From NCBI GenBank assembly GCA_005656395.1, contig SRSI01000050.1, positions 2,108,001-2,172,000 of the forward strand: 64,000 bases of DNA. Direction: 5' to 3'. This DNA comes from Strongyloides papillosus. Lineage: Eukaryota > Nematoda > Chromadorea > Rhabditida > Strongyloididae. The notes under the pieces were generated by a model that saw only the letters and a program-made list of their open reading frames with translations, searched no databases and was not told where the DNA came from. Positions 35,401-48,302 of this stretch are shown one piece after another (the first letter of the stretch is position 1; every line of letters starts with the position of its first letter). A program made the translations under genes and the position numbers.

Positions 35401-36485
35401 TTTTACTTAGTGATGTGATATTAATTGACACTACCTCTAATTACATTTCAACTTGACTATATGATAGATCATGATATATTTATACGTATAATAAATATAT
35501 AAATTATATTTTTATAAGTATAAAGTAATTATGACAAAAATAAAACTTACATAACCATGTTTGTCAGATATATTGTTTGTTAATTTAAGGTTTATGGAAG
35601 TTAGCTCCTTTACTCATCCAATGTTCTCCAGTTGCTGGGGAATCAGATGAATATACATTCTTTTTTGGCATTTCAGGATCAGCTTTTCCTTGCTACCATC
35701 CATCTTGATGTATGAAAATTTATACCTACACTCGTCAGCCGGAACTATATCCATTAATAGAAAAAATTTAGCATTTTTATTATCCAAACCACTTATATTA
35801 ACTTTGAAGCAGGAAATATTCTCTAAAAATGGTGTAAAAATAATAAAAAAAGGATAAAATAATAATATATATAAGACAATACATACAAGATGATTAGGAA
35901 GATAGGAAATAAAATTTGTTAAAAAAAGTGTTAGTAAAATGTTTTTAACATTAGTGTTTTTGATATAACACTTCAACTTGTTACTTGTAGCTACAAAGAC
36001 ACTAACGCTCTTTTTTCATAATTTTGGGTAAAGAAAAGGAAAGCGTTTAAAATCGGATTAAATCAAAAAGTAATTGTCGCCGACACACACATAATATATA
36101 ATACATCACAATATATGTGTTTGTGGAATGTTTTAATAATAAAAAAAGATAAAATCTTAAATAAATATATTTATTACTTACCTTCCAGATTTTGTGATAA
36201 CCATTTCAGTTCCACAACTACTAAATTGATCCCAAAGATCTTTGTCATCCAACTCTACTTTTGGATCATCTTGAACACCATCATCCTCCCATAATCATTG
36301 GTGGTACAGGTGGTCCAGCAGTTATTGATGCTAATGCTGCTGCTGTTACAGAATCCATACCAAGATGGGGGGAAAAAATTACCATGCCCTGGTAGGTTTG
36401 GGTATGGTAGATGTTGTTGTGGACCATTTAAATAAGGATTCAAAAAAGCCACATCAGGCCTTTGAAAAAATGGTGTGAAAGACAT
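32457..36485 (-). CDS. tbx-2: Tbx2-subfamily T-box transcription factor (frame broken by indels)
   Basis: Four exons on the minus strand: 36485-36182, 35822-35551, 34192-34048 and 33324-32457. The T-box crosses all four: [16 protein letters not shown] and [11 protein letters not shown] (exon 1), [17 protein letters not shown] and KRMYIH (exon 2), [16 protein letters not shown] and [10 protein letters not shown] (exon 3), and NPFAKGFRD with GKREKK (exon 4). [10 protein letters not shown] and DDPKV-LWDQF point to the Tbx2/3 group, DNA-binding repressors. The C-terminal part is Ser/Pro-rich with an Ala run (AAAAAAAA) and ends [10 protein letters not shown]. At least ten one-base insertions or deletions interrupt the frame (two in exon 1, six or more in exon 2, two in exon 3, two in exon 4). 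Since the residues on each side are intact, I treat it as a functional gene with sequence errors. Confidence 0.9.
32745..32790 (-). repeat. GCN/CAG-type codon repeat encoding polyalanine
   Basis: The plus strand reads as a run of GCTGCGGCTGCTGCAGCAGC-type triplets, encoding a stretch of eight alanines on the minus strand in the C-terminal region of the T-box protein. Alanine tracts are common in repressor regions of developmental transcription factors. It is the only trinucleotide-repeat-like sequence in this gene. Confidence 0.7.
33420..33727 (+). other. Coding-like island inside the third T-box intron
   Basis: This stretch is richer in G+C than the intron around it. The plus strand reads as protein-like sequence in one frame ([49 protein letters not shown]) broken by three stops. 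A 71-codon open frame exists in another plus frame (33510-33725). The minus strand also has a 75-codon open frame. I recognise no family. It may be a nested gene or gene fragment damaged by the same indels as its surroundings. Confidence 0.3.
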
Positions 36486-39043
36486 TATAATAATAGATAG
36501 GTAGTATTAATTGATAATAATTAATAATAATAATAATATAATAATAATAATAGTATAATATCAATTACATTTTTAGCAGATTTAGTACTATTTATGAATT
36601 AAAAGGAGCAAGAATCACACTGAATGTGGTACGCAAAAGATGCCTGAAAAAGTGAGAAGAATAAGGGCGAAGACATGAAGCAGATGAAAAGGGGGAGGTG
36701 GGACTTTGTTGAAAAAGTGTGTTAATTGTGGGTCTTGACAAACATACTGCAATGAGAGAAGCCTTCTTGGGCGTGGTAAAAATTTTTACCCAGCCTATAA
36801 AGGCTTACTAACATACACACATACATATTACATACACAGGAGCTCGAAACATCAATCCAAAAATGAAATTATTAAAAAAATAAAATATATATATATCTTT
36901 CCTTAAAATACACTTTTTAATTTAAACTTTTTGTTTTGTTATTAAAGTTATCTTTTCTACAATTTACATAATATTATATTATGTATAGTAAATAATTGTA
37001 CGTTTACCTATTACATGTGTAGATATTTTAAAATATATATAATAAAATCAGTAAATCTTGTATAAATGGTGAAGGATTATAATAGATAAGGATGTCATGT
37101 CTATATACATAATATATTTTTATCTATATATACATAACATACTTTATTAAATATTTATACATAAATTTTCACCTGCTTTAACAATAATAGTTGTAAATTA
37201 GTACATTACAAAAAAAGGAGGAAAATTTTTGTTAAAATAAAATAAATAGAAAAAAAAGAGAAAAGAATTAAAAATTCATAATAAAAGGATTAAATTAAAA
37301 TATCTTATCACAAATATATCAATGTACATCTACTTAAATTATTATAGTAAAAAGGAGAAGACGTAGAAAATAAAAATTTTATTATGATTAGGATGTTTTT
37401 ATTTACGAGAAAGTATACAAATAAGAGAGATAGATAAGTTTATTTGACCAGGCCATGATTACATATATATTAATTTAATATTAAAATAAGGGTACATATG
37501 TATTTTTTAATGTTAATATAAAATATCAAAATGATTAATTTGATTTACTAGTTTTTAAACCAATTAACAACTTTACAATTGGTAGTAAATCATCCATGCC
37601 GACAAAAGTCTATTAAAGAAGGAGGGGAGGAAGTGAGGGGAATGTGGTAGAAGACACAACACAGGTTGGCCAACCACAAGAAATTATTCTTAACATATTA
37701 ATAGCCACCATTTTTCATTTATTTTTGTGAAAAGTAATGCTTTTTACTTGTTGATAATATATATAATAACAACAAGTGTGCCGATCCAAATTTATTATTG
37801 CTAATATTATATAGATTCATATTTTATGTCTGTATGTCTCTTTATATAAATGATATATATCTTTGACGGATTTTTGTGTTAGATATAATATATATTTGAT
37901 AAGTGATATAACATTTTTATTAAAAGTGTTGAAGGGATAGAGGAAATATGAAATTAATACTTTAATAATAAGAAGTTATGAATACGGTGTATGAAATGGT
38001 AATAAGATGAGTTATATATTTTTACTCCATTTGGTAGTGTTTAGTGACCATGCAACAGTTACCCTATCAATTTATTTTATCCTGAGAATACTTATCAAGT
38101 TTCATATGTGTTTTGCGCAAAGTTAAACATAAGTATTTATAATAGAAATTGTTTTATTTACTGAAAGGATAATGTAATTCTAAATCATTTTATAATTACA
38201 ATATGAAAGTAAAAAGTTTTTTATGATAAAAAAAGAGTTTTTTTTTGATGTACCGAGGATGGATTAGTAATAAGGAACCCGCTATCAAATGTGGTATAAT
38301 CTTCTTCTTCTTTAGATACCAGGAAAATTAAGGTGATTTTGATTCTTAAAAGATATTCACTTGACAAGTCAATCTTCTCAAAACAGGTGTCATTTTTCAG
38401 AACAACTTGTCTAACATCACATTGCGCCAAACACACACAATATTATAAATGATGCTTGTGGTGATGGTGCGCTAACTTCTTAAGCTCTTTTTCAATTCTT
38501 TTAATATATATATTATAATAATGAAGGTAAACTTTTAAAGTGATATTGAGAAAATGAAGATGAAAAATGATGAGTGTCGGTTGTAATTGCTAGTTTGTTA
38601 CTGATACAATGAAAAAAGTTGTCAAGAGATAAGGTTAATGAGTTGATAAATGATTTAGTAGAACATTAAAAATGTTGTCAATGGAGATCTATTACATTCC
38701 ACAATATTATTGTTAACATTTTTATTACATTTAATATTAAAGAGAACAGAGACCTAAAGATATATAAGTTACTAATTAATAATAAAATTACAATATAAAT
38801 AAGTAATCAAATAATATGTTGTGTTTGTTAACCATTCATCATTTTAACTGTCCATAAAGATAGCCATTGCTAATATTAATGATAATAATCTCTTAAATAG
38901 ATTTAAATGTTACAAATAAAATGATTGATATCCAATAAAAAGTCAACAAAAAAGTTTTAATAGGTTATAATAAATATATGAAAACAGAAGTTTTATTGTA
39001 TAAGTAAATTTGAATATTTAACAATAAAAATGTGATAACAAGA
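36486..39043. other. Region upstream of the T-box gene
   Basis: This 2.6 kb gap separates the T-box start from the end of HGH1 on the same strand. It probably holds the T-box promoter, including the elements at 36775-36803. A 71-codon minus frame at 38221-38436 has no recognised motif. The rest is AT-rich. Confidence 0.45.
36775..36803 (-). promoter_or_regulatory. 16 bp palindrome next to a CArG-like box upstream of the T-box gene
   Basis: The perfect palindrome GGTAAAAATTTTTACC (36775-36790) is followed by CCTATAAAGG (36794-36803), which fits the SRF-type CArG consensus CC(A/T)6GG and contains a TATAAA core. A CCACGCCC-type GC box lies next to it on the minus strand. The group is about 290-320 bp upstream of the T-box start codon. 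Binding is inferred from sequence only. Confidence 0.35.
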
Positions 39044-42000
39044 TTATTCTAAATTACGGATTGAGTACAGGTCATTAGGTATCTCCATTTCTTCTTCATA
39101 ACGAATCAACACCCCAATTAAGGCGTGAAGTGTATTTTCTTGATCTGCCATTTTAAGTTTAACATTTGAATCACTGGTGGCCTTGTCGAATTCACGTAAC
39201 AATGGATAAACACCTTTTGAACGTAGAGTATTTCTACCAACTTTTGTTGCACATAGCTAAAATATGTGTGTAAAGTTAATTAAAAACTTAATAAAATGGA
39301 ACATTAAGTCGTTAGGGTGATGAAAAAGTTTTAGGTAATGATAAGATGTACAAATACCGTTAACCCGGAAACATGTAATACCGTTTTATATATTTTATAC
39401 ATATATAAAATCGTATATAAGAATACATTTAATTGGATTAACTTAAATTTTTTTACACCATAAATTAATCACCTATTAATCATCTTTATTTAACAATTCT
39501 TAATAACTTCGACATGACATCATTACTTACCTGATATAATGTCTCCACAATCTTTTCTTCAATTATTTCATCGTTTACCCTTTTGCCTTCATAGTATTGT
39601 AAGTCTAATGGTAATTTTGCCTGTTCATCATCATCCAATTCATAACATTCATCGGTAATTAATGACAAGATTGCTGCTAAAAAGTCATCTGACTCTTCTA
39701 GTAACTTTCCATGAAGATCTAAAATTATTGTTCAATTAACAGTTTATCTTTTTATTTTCAAATCATTAATACTCTAATTTTTCGTTTTAATCTTTATCTG
39801 ATTTATATAATTAACTGTTTCAAGCTACATATATATCAACATATATAATATATAATGTGTCTGATTGAGAAAAAATATAAAAAAAGTTTTCTCCTAATTT
39901 TCGGTGTAAATGTAATTACCATGTAATGACCGAATGAACTTTTTTTTTTGTCATACATTTATCATAATTAAACCAAAAAAAGGGGGACTGTCATAGATAG
40001 AGAAGAGTTTTAATCTTTCCTTTAGGGTTATTACTTATCTTTTTGTGTAGGTCCATTAAACAATTTATCTCATTTTTCACCTTATGTTGCGCATCATAGA
40101 AAAAGATGTTGTCTTTTTTGACAACTTTACAAATAATGATAATTTATTAATGTTCAGGTTCTCGAAGACAGAAGATAAAAAGTTGTGATGTTTTTACACA
40201 CTTCTAATGAGATTAACCTCTGTTAATTTTTCATTATAAGATCACTTAACCAAGAAAGAAGTGCCGCATTAGACAGCCGAAGGGAGAATAATTTGAAGAA
40301 GGTATATATTTAAGATGAGGGTATTCTTTTCCTATAATCATCTGTTAAAAGTGATTACTTAAACATACAACAACAAGTGTTTCTGTCCATTTTATCTTAA
40401 CTATAAATCAAGTACTTGCTTAAATTTACATATGTTCTCGGGGAAATAATATACATACACACATACATAGATATACAAGACCGACAAAACAACTTTAAAG
40501 TTCAACAATATTTGCCAAGATTAAGATGCTTTAACTTATTTGAAGAAAATAAGCTGCGGAAGCGGTATAAGTAAGTATAATAAGTTAACAAATGTCAATT
40601 AGTGTTATCTTATACATATAAAGACACTACCATATGTTAAAGATGGTAAAGTTTACCTAAGACAGTATAAATTTTATCTCAACTTAAATATATAATAATA
40701 AATAATATATACACCTATAATCTCTTCACATTTTATTGTTGATACACAACTTCTTATCCCACTCCAACCATTATACTATCCATCTCCATTTATAAAACAA
40801 TTTTTTCCACAAAAATCATAACTCTATTCCACTTTTTTAAAATGATTTATAACATATTGAAATCTTTATTTGCAATAAGATAAAGTGATAAGAGTTCTTT
40901 TTTATTAGAGAGAAGGAGAAAAAAAAGAAGTATAAATCATTTCCAAAGCATAATATATTGAAGTATAATGTGTGGTATATATACAGTATCATTACCTACA
41001 CTCTAAAAGTAAAGGAGGAAACGTGTAGAATGGTAGAACTGAAAAATGCGACGATAAGACAAAAAGAAGAAGAAGATGATGGAGGAGATGGTGATGATGA
41101 AGAAGGTATTAAGAAAAATGTGAAGTAAAAGTTTTATATAATTTTATCATTTATCAAGAGAGAGTCAAGTCTGTTTGTGAGAAATTTTCAAGTTGTATCT
41201 CTATGACAAGATTTGCTTTTGATATACAGTAAAATATGTATATTTAAATAGAAGTACCAAAACAATCTGCTTATTGTGTAACTAATAGCGAAAAATTTTT
41301 CGCTTTTGAGAGATACCTCCACTACTTATGAAGTTATTTCAAGTATTAAATAATTAACTACTATTTCTGATTCTTGCATCTTTCAATTAAACATTCAAAG
41401 ATATGTTATATTAAACAAAAGATAATTTTAACTAAAAAGAAACAATATAATGGAATTTATAAGAGTAATACTTTTAAAGTTAACATTATGATTATCATAT
41501 ATAAATATTATATATTTATATGTATTTATTCAATCCACCAATTGTTAACATATATCTACAAAACTAAAATCACATTCATTGAAGGAGAGTCACATTTTCT
41601 ATTTTGAAGTATAGTTTTGTAAGTGTAATTGATACTTTGTGGTTACGATCATCTACCATTAAGTAATTAAGAAATGGAGAAAGATTAAAAACATTTATAG
41701 TAGAAATTAATTATTTGTTGACATATAATATTTTAAAACCACCAAACATTTTGTTATTTTTATTGGATAAAAACCATCAACCTAATCTATTTTCACTTAT
41801 CACTATTTTAAAAAAATTAAGTGGTAATTATATTTAATTGAGTAATAAATTAAAAATTAAAACTTCATTCTTTTTTTATTTTTAATTTCCAAAAAATTTG
41901 TATACCCTAATCATGCGTGTATATATGTTAATAAAAGTATGATAAAAATCGGGACAGAATGTGGTAAATTACTAATTGATACAATCATAGACTGCTCCAA

Positions 42001-44649
42001 TTAATGAAGATTTCAAAATTTTTTTCATATATCTAAATCATGATGCTTAAAAAAATTTTACATTTATATCTATATAAATTATAGTGGAAGAAATGACTTG
42101 ATAAAATAAAAAGTGATGAATATAAACACCTTAATAAAAATGCAGTGATATTAACATGGAGTGGCATTTTTAGACATTGGAAATTTAATTAAATTAACAG
42201 AGTGTGAATAAGAAGTACCTTTTGTGATGAAAAGTGCAAAAAATTAGTCTAATTATTAGAAAAGCCGTCAATAACGATAGAAAGTGTTTGTATATGTATA
42301 ATATGTGTTTATGACATAGAAGGATAAAAATTCTTGATCAAATTTCTAATTAAAGTAATAGGGATTTTCTTTTTAATTGTATTTTTATTATACGTCAAAA
42401 CATAACTTTTTGATAAATTAATTTGATCTTACTTAATACTCTCCAAAAACATGTGTTCACAATTAACGATCCTTACAAGTAAACAACATCACTTCATCAT
42501 ATCATAATCACAATCATATCTGCTAATGGTAACACCAAAGTTCAAAATTAAACATTCTCAGTAATTACAAATCATTTACATTTTTTTGACACTTGTATTG
42601 TTAATTGACTGTCAAAAGAAAATTCAATTACAAACTAGTCCATGTCTTTTTTCATGAAAAAGTATGTTGCTTAATTAAATTATCATTAAAATTATATCTA
42701 TTTAATATGTACAAGTATATTTTTAAATAAAAGATCAAGAGTCATTAAAATAAAAGAAGTCAACAAAAAGGTACGAACTAAAAAATAACTAAATTATAAT
42801 TTTTCTAACATTGTATGTTTACCTAAAAATTTCTATTTTATTATCTACCGGAATCTTAAAAAATTTTCTTTTTTTATTTTATTAAACAATCACCATATAA
42901 TTATATTATATTTTTAACTTGTTCACATTTTAACAAAAATCTTCTTGTCGGCACAACAGACACACTATATTTATTATATATATTTAATAAAAGGAAGATG
43001 GAAGTAAAAAAGAAGTTAAAAATAAACATAAAATGTTTTGTAATAGATAATAAACTTTTCGTCATTAGTATTTTGTATGTGTGTGATAGGCATCAAATTT
43101 CAAACAACTTAACAAATTTTTTATGATCAACTTTAATATACTACTGTGTGTTTCTATTCCTTTATTATTAATACATTAAATGACATCAGCCGGTACATGA
43201 AGTGTAGGTAAAAATTAAATTACCTTTTTTTTTCTCCCATTAAAATACCAACATATGGGGGATCGGGTAATAATATGGAGATTCTTAAGTTAATGTTTAT
43301 TTTGTTATATTTTAATCTTGTATGCCCAATAAATAATAATTTATGATATATCAATTTAATGATACCAACAACATTTTTAATTGGAGATGTTAGATGTTTA
43401 GAAGGTACACATCAAAAGAGTCGGTATACAGATACCTTACGGTGAGTAGGAGAATTTTATTAAATGTCATCATTAACCACTTTTATGATTTGAAGATAAA
43501 TATGAAGTAGAAAAGTAAATGGATGACGGAAATTAATAATAAACATATAATAACAATAACAATTATTGTATATCTATTAAAAACTCAAGATGTAGGGATT
43601 ATATACTTAATTTGGATGAAACTTTTTTACAGTAAACAAGATAAGATGTAAAATTACTTCTTCACTAAGGTGTACCTTACAAGTTTAAATATTTTAAGTT
43701 GTCTATTTAATACCAAATTAGTAAATCACTTCTCTAAACATAAAATCATCTTATAGAATTCTAGAAATTACATTTGCCAATTTCTGCACCCGATGTGTAA
43801 TACAAGATGAGGTCAACAATCTATCTAAATTATATCTCTTGATCTTCAAATTTTAATGTTATAATTTCACTTAATAACCATAAAAACTCATTAATCAAGT
43901 GGTTAATCTTCAAAACTCAGCTGTTTTAATTAACTGTCATAATATTTTTGTATGTTAAATTTGATAAGAAACTTACTGTCATCAAAGGAGAGATTTCTCA
44001 TGATATCAATTGCCATTAATCGTCTTTTTGGTTGTTCACTTTGTTTTAATAGTGGGAAAAGTTGAGATAACGCTTTATGTGTGAGGATTCCTCTAAATGA
44101 TTGGAGTTGTGAAAAGTTTATCAAGACGAGTCCTAAGAAATCTGTGCATTCCTCCATATCTTTTTTCAATAACATATCTAATGAAAGAAAATATTATTAC
44201 AGAATTTTTTATAAAATAAATTTACCCAAGACATGAGTTAAGAAATCACTCCAATGATTATTAAATTTTTCATAAATATTCTCTGGATAATGATGAGACA
44301 AATTAGAGAGTAACTTTGAAGACAGTGCAGCTAATGGTTCTCTTGACTTGATACAATTAATTGCCATCAATGGTAATTCTGTATTATTAATTAGATGCTT
44401 TGCAACAACACCAGATGCTGCAGTTAAATTGATGAAAATTGTCATAATATTAACTCTCTCCTCTTTAACTTTATCAAAAACATTAACCAAAGCCTTCGTT
44501 ATCTTAAAATTTTCACTTATAAAGATTTCATGACTATCACCAGTGGTTCCGGTACTAATCAAGTGAGTAATTGCCAAACTCCTAAGGTCGGGACGAACTT
44601 TAGGATCAATAAACTGAGCTAACTCCGTAACCAACGTTGGGGATCCCAT
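39044..44649 (-). CDS. hgh1: HGH1 homologue (FAM203/DUF383-DUF384 armadillo-like protein)
   Basis: Four exons, 44649-44226, 44177-43977, 39718-39531 and 39256-39044, join without frame problems to give 341 residues. The N-terminal part (LVTELAQFIDPKVRPDLRSL) and middle (FLGLVLINFSQL, PKRRLMAIDIMRNLSF) match the DUF383 region. LPLDLQYYEGKR and the GRNTLRSKGVYPLLREF block match DUF384, in which human HGH1 has VDLQYL and GAYLILREL. HGH1 is an armadillo-type chaperone-associated protein that helps fold translation elongation factor 2 in yeast. Human HGH1 is 390 residues, so this is a slightly short version. The third intron is 4.3 kb, far longer than the others, and its splice sites preserve phase exactly. 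Confidence 0.88.
39719..43976 (-). other. 4.3 kb intron of HGH1
   Basis: Donor GTAAGT at 43976 and acceptor TTTTAG before 39718. The interior is AT-rich with many short A/T runs. A 77-codon frame at 41374-41607 is Lys/Ile/Tyr-rich and looks like chance. I recognise no nested gene, transposon or RNA. Confidence 0.6.
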
Positions 44650-46056
44650 GATTTCTCAACAATAACAATAAAAAAATTTAATATTTAAAAAAAAGTCATA
44701 CATTACCAATGTGTAAACATTCCATCGTGTTAAGAAAAATGATACTTTTATCTTTTATTTTTTAACTTGAAACATGTTAACGAGAGAAGGTATGTTACGT
44801 CTTTATTTAACCAAACACTTAATATAATGGATTTGTAAATTTAAATTGTTTAATCCTTAAAAGCAGAAAGTATTTTCAATTACATATATGTGATTTTGAA
44901 ACATGACACTGAAATTGGAGATCAATTCAGTTAAATCAAATAAAAAATGATGTTGAAGAAGTGACTCCATTTAACATCTCCATTAAATATGCTTTTATAT
45001 TTGTTTATGTAAAAACAACTTATAAGTAGTTGTTGAAAAATATACATTGGCGTAAGGTACTTCAACTATTGATTTATTGGATTATAACGGTATTTCATAA
45101 ATACGAGGATATCTTTATGTGTTATTTGAATTTTCAGTAAAAAAAGGTGAAGTTAAAATTAAAGTACTTTTATAATTTTAATCTTCTATAAGTGGTATAT
45201 CTCTTTTTTTGGTGGAGGTAGTTTATATGATAAATAAATACGTTATGTGACATATTTAATATGGTTACAAAAAAAGGTGACCTTTTGATTTGGAAGTTAA
45301 ACTTCTTAAATCACTTTACCTATTGAGAAGAACAATTAACTGAGTAAAATGGCGGAAGTTAACAAAAAAGTCTACAAGTATGTCTTACTATCTTTTTTTT
45401 GATTCAAATAACATTATCTTCAAAATTGTTTACATTATCTCAGGAATTGAAGTTTCAAGTTTTGTCGGCATGCAAATCCATGATTAAGCTTAAGTAAACT
45501 TTTTTAATATTGTGCAATTATCTTTTGACACTTTCGTCATCATAATTCTCATTAGCAAATATTTAATACAGTCAAACTTTTATTTATTAATACTTCCCTA
45601 GATTCTTTGAAAATTTTATACAATATTTTTTGAATACAATTAAATTCCAAATAAATAATAAAGGGGGACTTGATTTATATAATAATATGAATTAAGGTAA
45701 GTAAGTAAGTATATATGATGAAAAAAAGATTAAATATATAGTTATGAAATATTACTATGACTATGTAAAAGATATATGTAATTTGAACGAGAGTTATGTT
45801 AACCCCAGCATGATAGCATCTAAACATTAACATTTCGTTGCCAACAACTGATACAAATTGCTTTGATAAAAATCTTTGGAATACGGTTGTCAATATTTGA
45901 CCTTATTTCTTCCTGAATTTGTCATGGTCAAGTTCAAAAGTACCAACCTCAAAAAATGATAACTAGAGCAGATTTGTCATCTGATAGTTGGATAAGAATT
46001 TATCGAGGTATTCATTATTTTATTTATGACTTTTCTTTATACCACTCTTATTAAAA
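44650..46056. other. Intergenic region between divergent genes
   Basis: HGH1 starts leftward and the membrane-protein gene starts rightward, so this 1.4 kb should hold both promoters. An ATGGCGGAAGTTAAC start-like sequence at 45349 has a good GTATGT donor after 10 codons, but I found no second exon that keeps a frame. The rest is AT-rich. Confidence 0.45.
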
Positions 46057-48008
46057 ATGAAAACCTTTACACTGGTATTTTTAATATTTTCTATCATATT
46101 ATTTTTTGCATTTTTTGGACTTATTGTTGCTCTGATACTACCATGGAATGATAGTCCTGATGTTGGGGCAATTAAATTACATAACTATAATACTTTGATA
46201 AATAATGAAAATGCCAAAATTATTGAGAGTGATATAAGGAGAAAACCAATTAATCCTAATACGTTATACACAACTACACTTAATCCCGTTGATGCTGTTA
46301 TTATTAAAAAAATTGTTGAATCTGGAATATTAGATAACAACTCAAAGATTAAAGAAAGTACATTGAAGCCTGAAATAACATCTACTACCTCAACAACAAC
46401 AACTACAACTTCCCCAGATACAACAACAACACCTACAACAACACCTACGACAACACAAACGACTACTGAATCTCCAACAACGACAAAAATAATTGAAACT
46501 ACACCTTCAACTACAAAAACTACAACTAAATATGAAGAAATCATATTTGCAAGTACTTACCAACCAGCAACCAGAAGAAAACATAGACCAAGAGAAAAAG
46601 CTGTAACATTAATGCTTTCAAATAGTCTTTTGAGAAAATTTTTAAAGTCAGAAAATAATTTGCGTGATGCATTACATACACTACCACCAATAATAGAATC
46701 AACAACAAGAACTCCAGAAACGCCATCACGCCAACTATCATTCCCACCAAATTCAGAGATAAAAGATGAAATTAATCAACCACTAGATTTTTCTGAATTA
46801 TCCAGAGTAGGTATCTCAAAAATAGAACAAGTGGAATCTCCATTTGAAGCATTACAACGTAGCAGAAATGAAAAAATACTCCTATCTCCTGTTACATTAC
46901 CAACAATTAAAACAACAGAACACCAACCTAGTACAACAGTTTATCAATTAAAAACTCATCATACACTACCACCATCAATTATTGTATCACCCTCCAACCA
47001 ACGAAATAATGAAGAATTTAGTGATGAAATAATTACATCATCAAAAGAGGGAATATCTACTGAAATTATGACAACCCAATTACCCTTGAGAAGTACATCA
47101 CAACCAATAATTAATATAACATCTAAGATAAAAAATCTCCCAAACAAAAGTAAATATGTTCCATTAAACCTTTTATCGACCATTGAATCACCATCACCCT
47201 CCAAACCAACAGGTCTGGTTATTGTTGATGATATCCTATTCCTGGGTAAACTTCATGGGATAATTGAAATTTACAATAAAACATCATTGGAGTATTTAAG
47301 TAATATTATTGTAAATTTAACTATTAATCAAATTAGTATTTTGTCTGATGATACTTTAATTGTGAATGATGCCTCAAATAGTACATTGAATTTGGTTAAC
47401 TTTAATGGAGATGTCATGAGGAGATTGGAATTACCTTATAAGAATAAAGGGGTTACTGTTAATCAAGATATGGTTAGTTTTTATTATGTTTTTTATTTTT
47501 TTCAATTTAATGAGATGATGTTATTAATCTAATTTTTTTATTCTAGATTTTTGTCCTCCCAACATCGGGTGATGAAATTTTTATCTACAATCCTGATTTG
47601 AGTTTGTATAAAAATATATCGTTCCCAAATGTTCAGGAGGAATCTTGTAATTTCTTGGCCCCAACACCACAATATATTTACCTTGTCTGTGAAAGTCATA
47701 TAAAAAAACTCAATTATGATGGTGAATTAATCAAGGAATTGGGAAGGGGTAAAGGAACTTACGTCTACAACATAAAATACGACTACAGAACAAATACCCT
47801 GTACGCTATTGAAAAAAACGAATCATCAATTCATGTTTTTAATGAAGATACCGGAGAACATTTCAAATTACTCGATGAAGACATATCCCTCACACTATAT
47901 AATGATATAATTTTAGATGAAGACAAATTATATGTATCAGATTTCCAGAATAATTTAATTAAAGTTTTCACCTTCGATTCATATCTCGTGGATGGAAGTG
48001 AAAAATAA
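46057..48008 (+). CDS. Thr-rich single-pass membrane protein with propeller-like C-terminus
   Basis: Exons 46057-47472 and 47547-48008 join in phase 0 to give 625 residues. Residues ~4-30 form one strongly hydrophobic segment (LVFLIFSIILFFAFFGLIVA) that can serve as a signal anchor. Residues ~109-160 are a threonine-rich, probably O-glycosylated linker. The middle is Ser/Thr/Pro-rich without cysteines. From ~390 to the end, repeating strand-turn units (ILFLGKLHGIIEIYN, EIFIYNPDLSLYKN, TLYAIEKNESSIHVFN, KLYVSDFQNNLIKVF) look like blades of an NHL or YWTD-type beta-propeller. The shape suggests a type II surface or shed protein. I do not recognise an orthologue. Confidence 0.75.
46381..46540 (+). 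repeat. ACA/ACT codon repeat encoding a Thr-rich linker
   Basis: Tandem, imperfect ACA, ACT and ACG triplets (with CCA/CCT) encode runs such as TTTTTTSPDTTTT. It is a coding low-complexity repeat within the membrane protein gene and likely to vary in length between alleles. Confidence 0.8.
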
Positions 48009-48302
48009 AAAAGACTAATTTTTTATATATAATTAAAATGTGTAATATAGTTCAAACAAATCATTGTTGTAGTTATTATTTTTTCTCCCCACAAAAAAAG
48101 TAAAACAATCCAATTTTCACTATAAATTTATTATGTACAAAAATAAAAACTTCTAAAGAATGTAGAAATAAAAATTTATTATAATATAAAATAATTCAAT
48201 GTACCTTTGAATGAGATTCTTTATTTTTCACCAGTCCCATATACATATATAAATACATACTATATAATTATAGTTGTTGTTGTCACTACAATTTTTTTAA
48301 TC

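Larger units (their letters stand above)
23580..36490. other. Zone of dense one-base indels across two conserved genes
   Basis: In sax-2 from ~23.6 kb to 28.7 kb, and in all four exons of the T-box gene, coding homology can only be followed by adding or removing single bases, mostly in A, T or C runs. The last sax-2 exon (30576-30882) is clean. The genes before 23.6 kb and after 39 kb are clean. The pattern suggests weak consensus quality rather than gene decay; the limits given are approximate. Confidence 0.75.

Noticed and set aside
38221..38436. 71-codon minus-strand frame
   Set aside because: No motif, no splice signals linking it to HGH1 or the T-box gene, and surrounded by AT-rich DNA.
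45349..45500. Short gene starting MAEVNKKVYK with a GTATGT donor
   Set aside because: Every acceptor I tried leads to a stop within a few codons; no reading frame is supported.
46185..46544. 119-codon minus-strand frame rich in valine
   Set aside because: Antisense of the threonine codon repeat (ACA/ACT read backwards gives GTT/TGT codons); not a real membrane protein.
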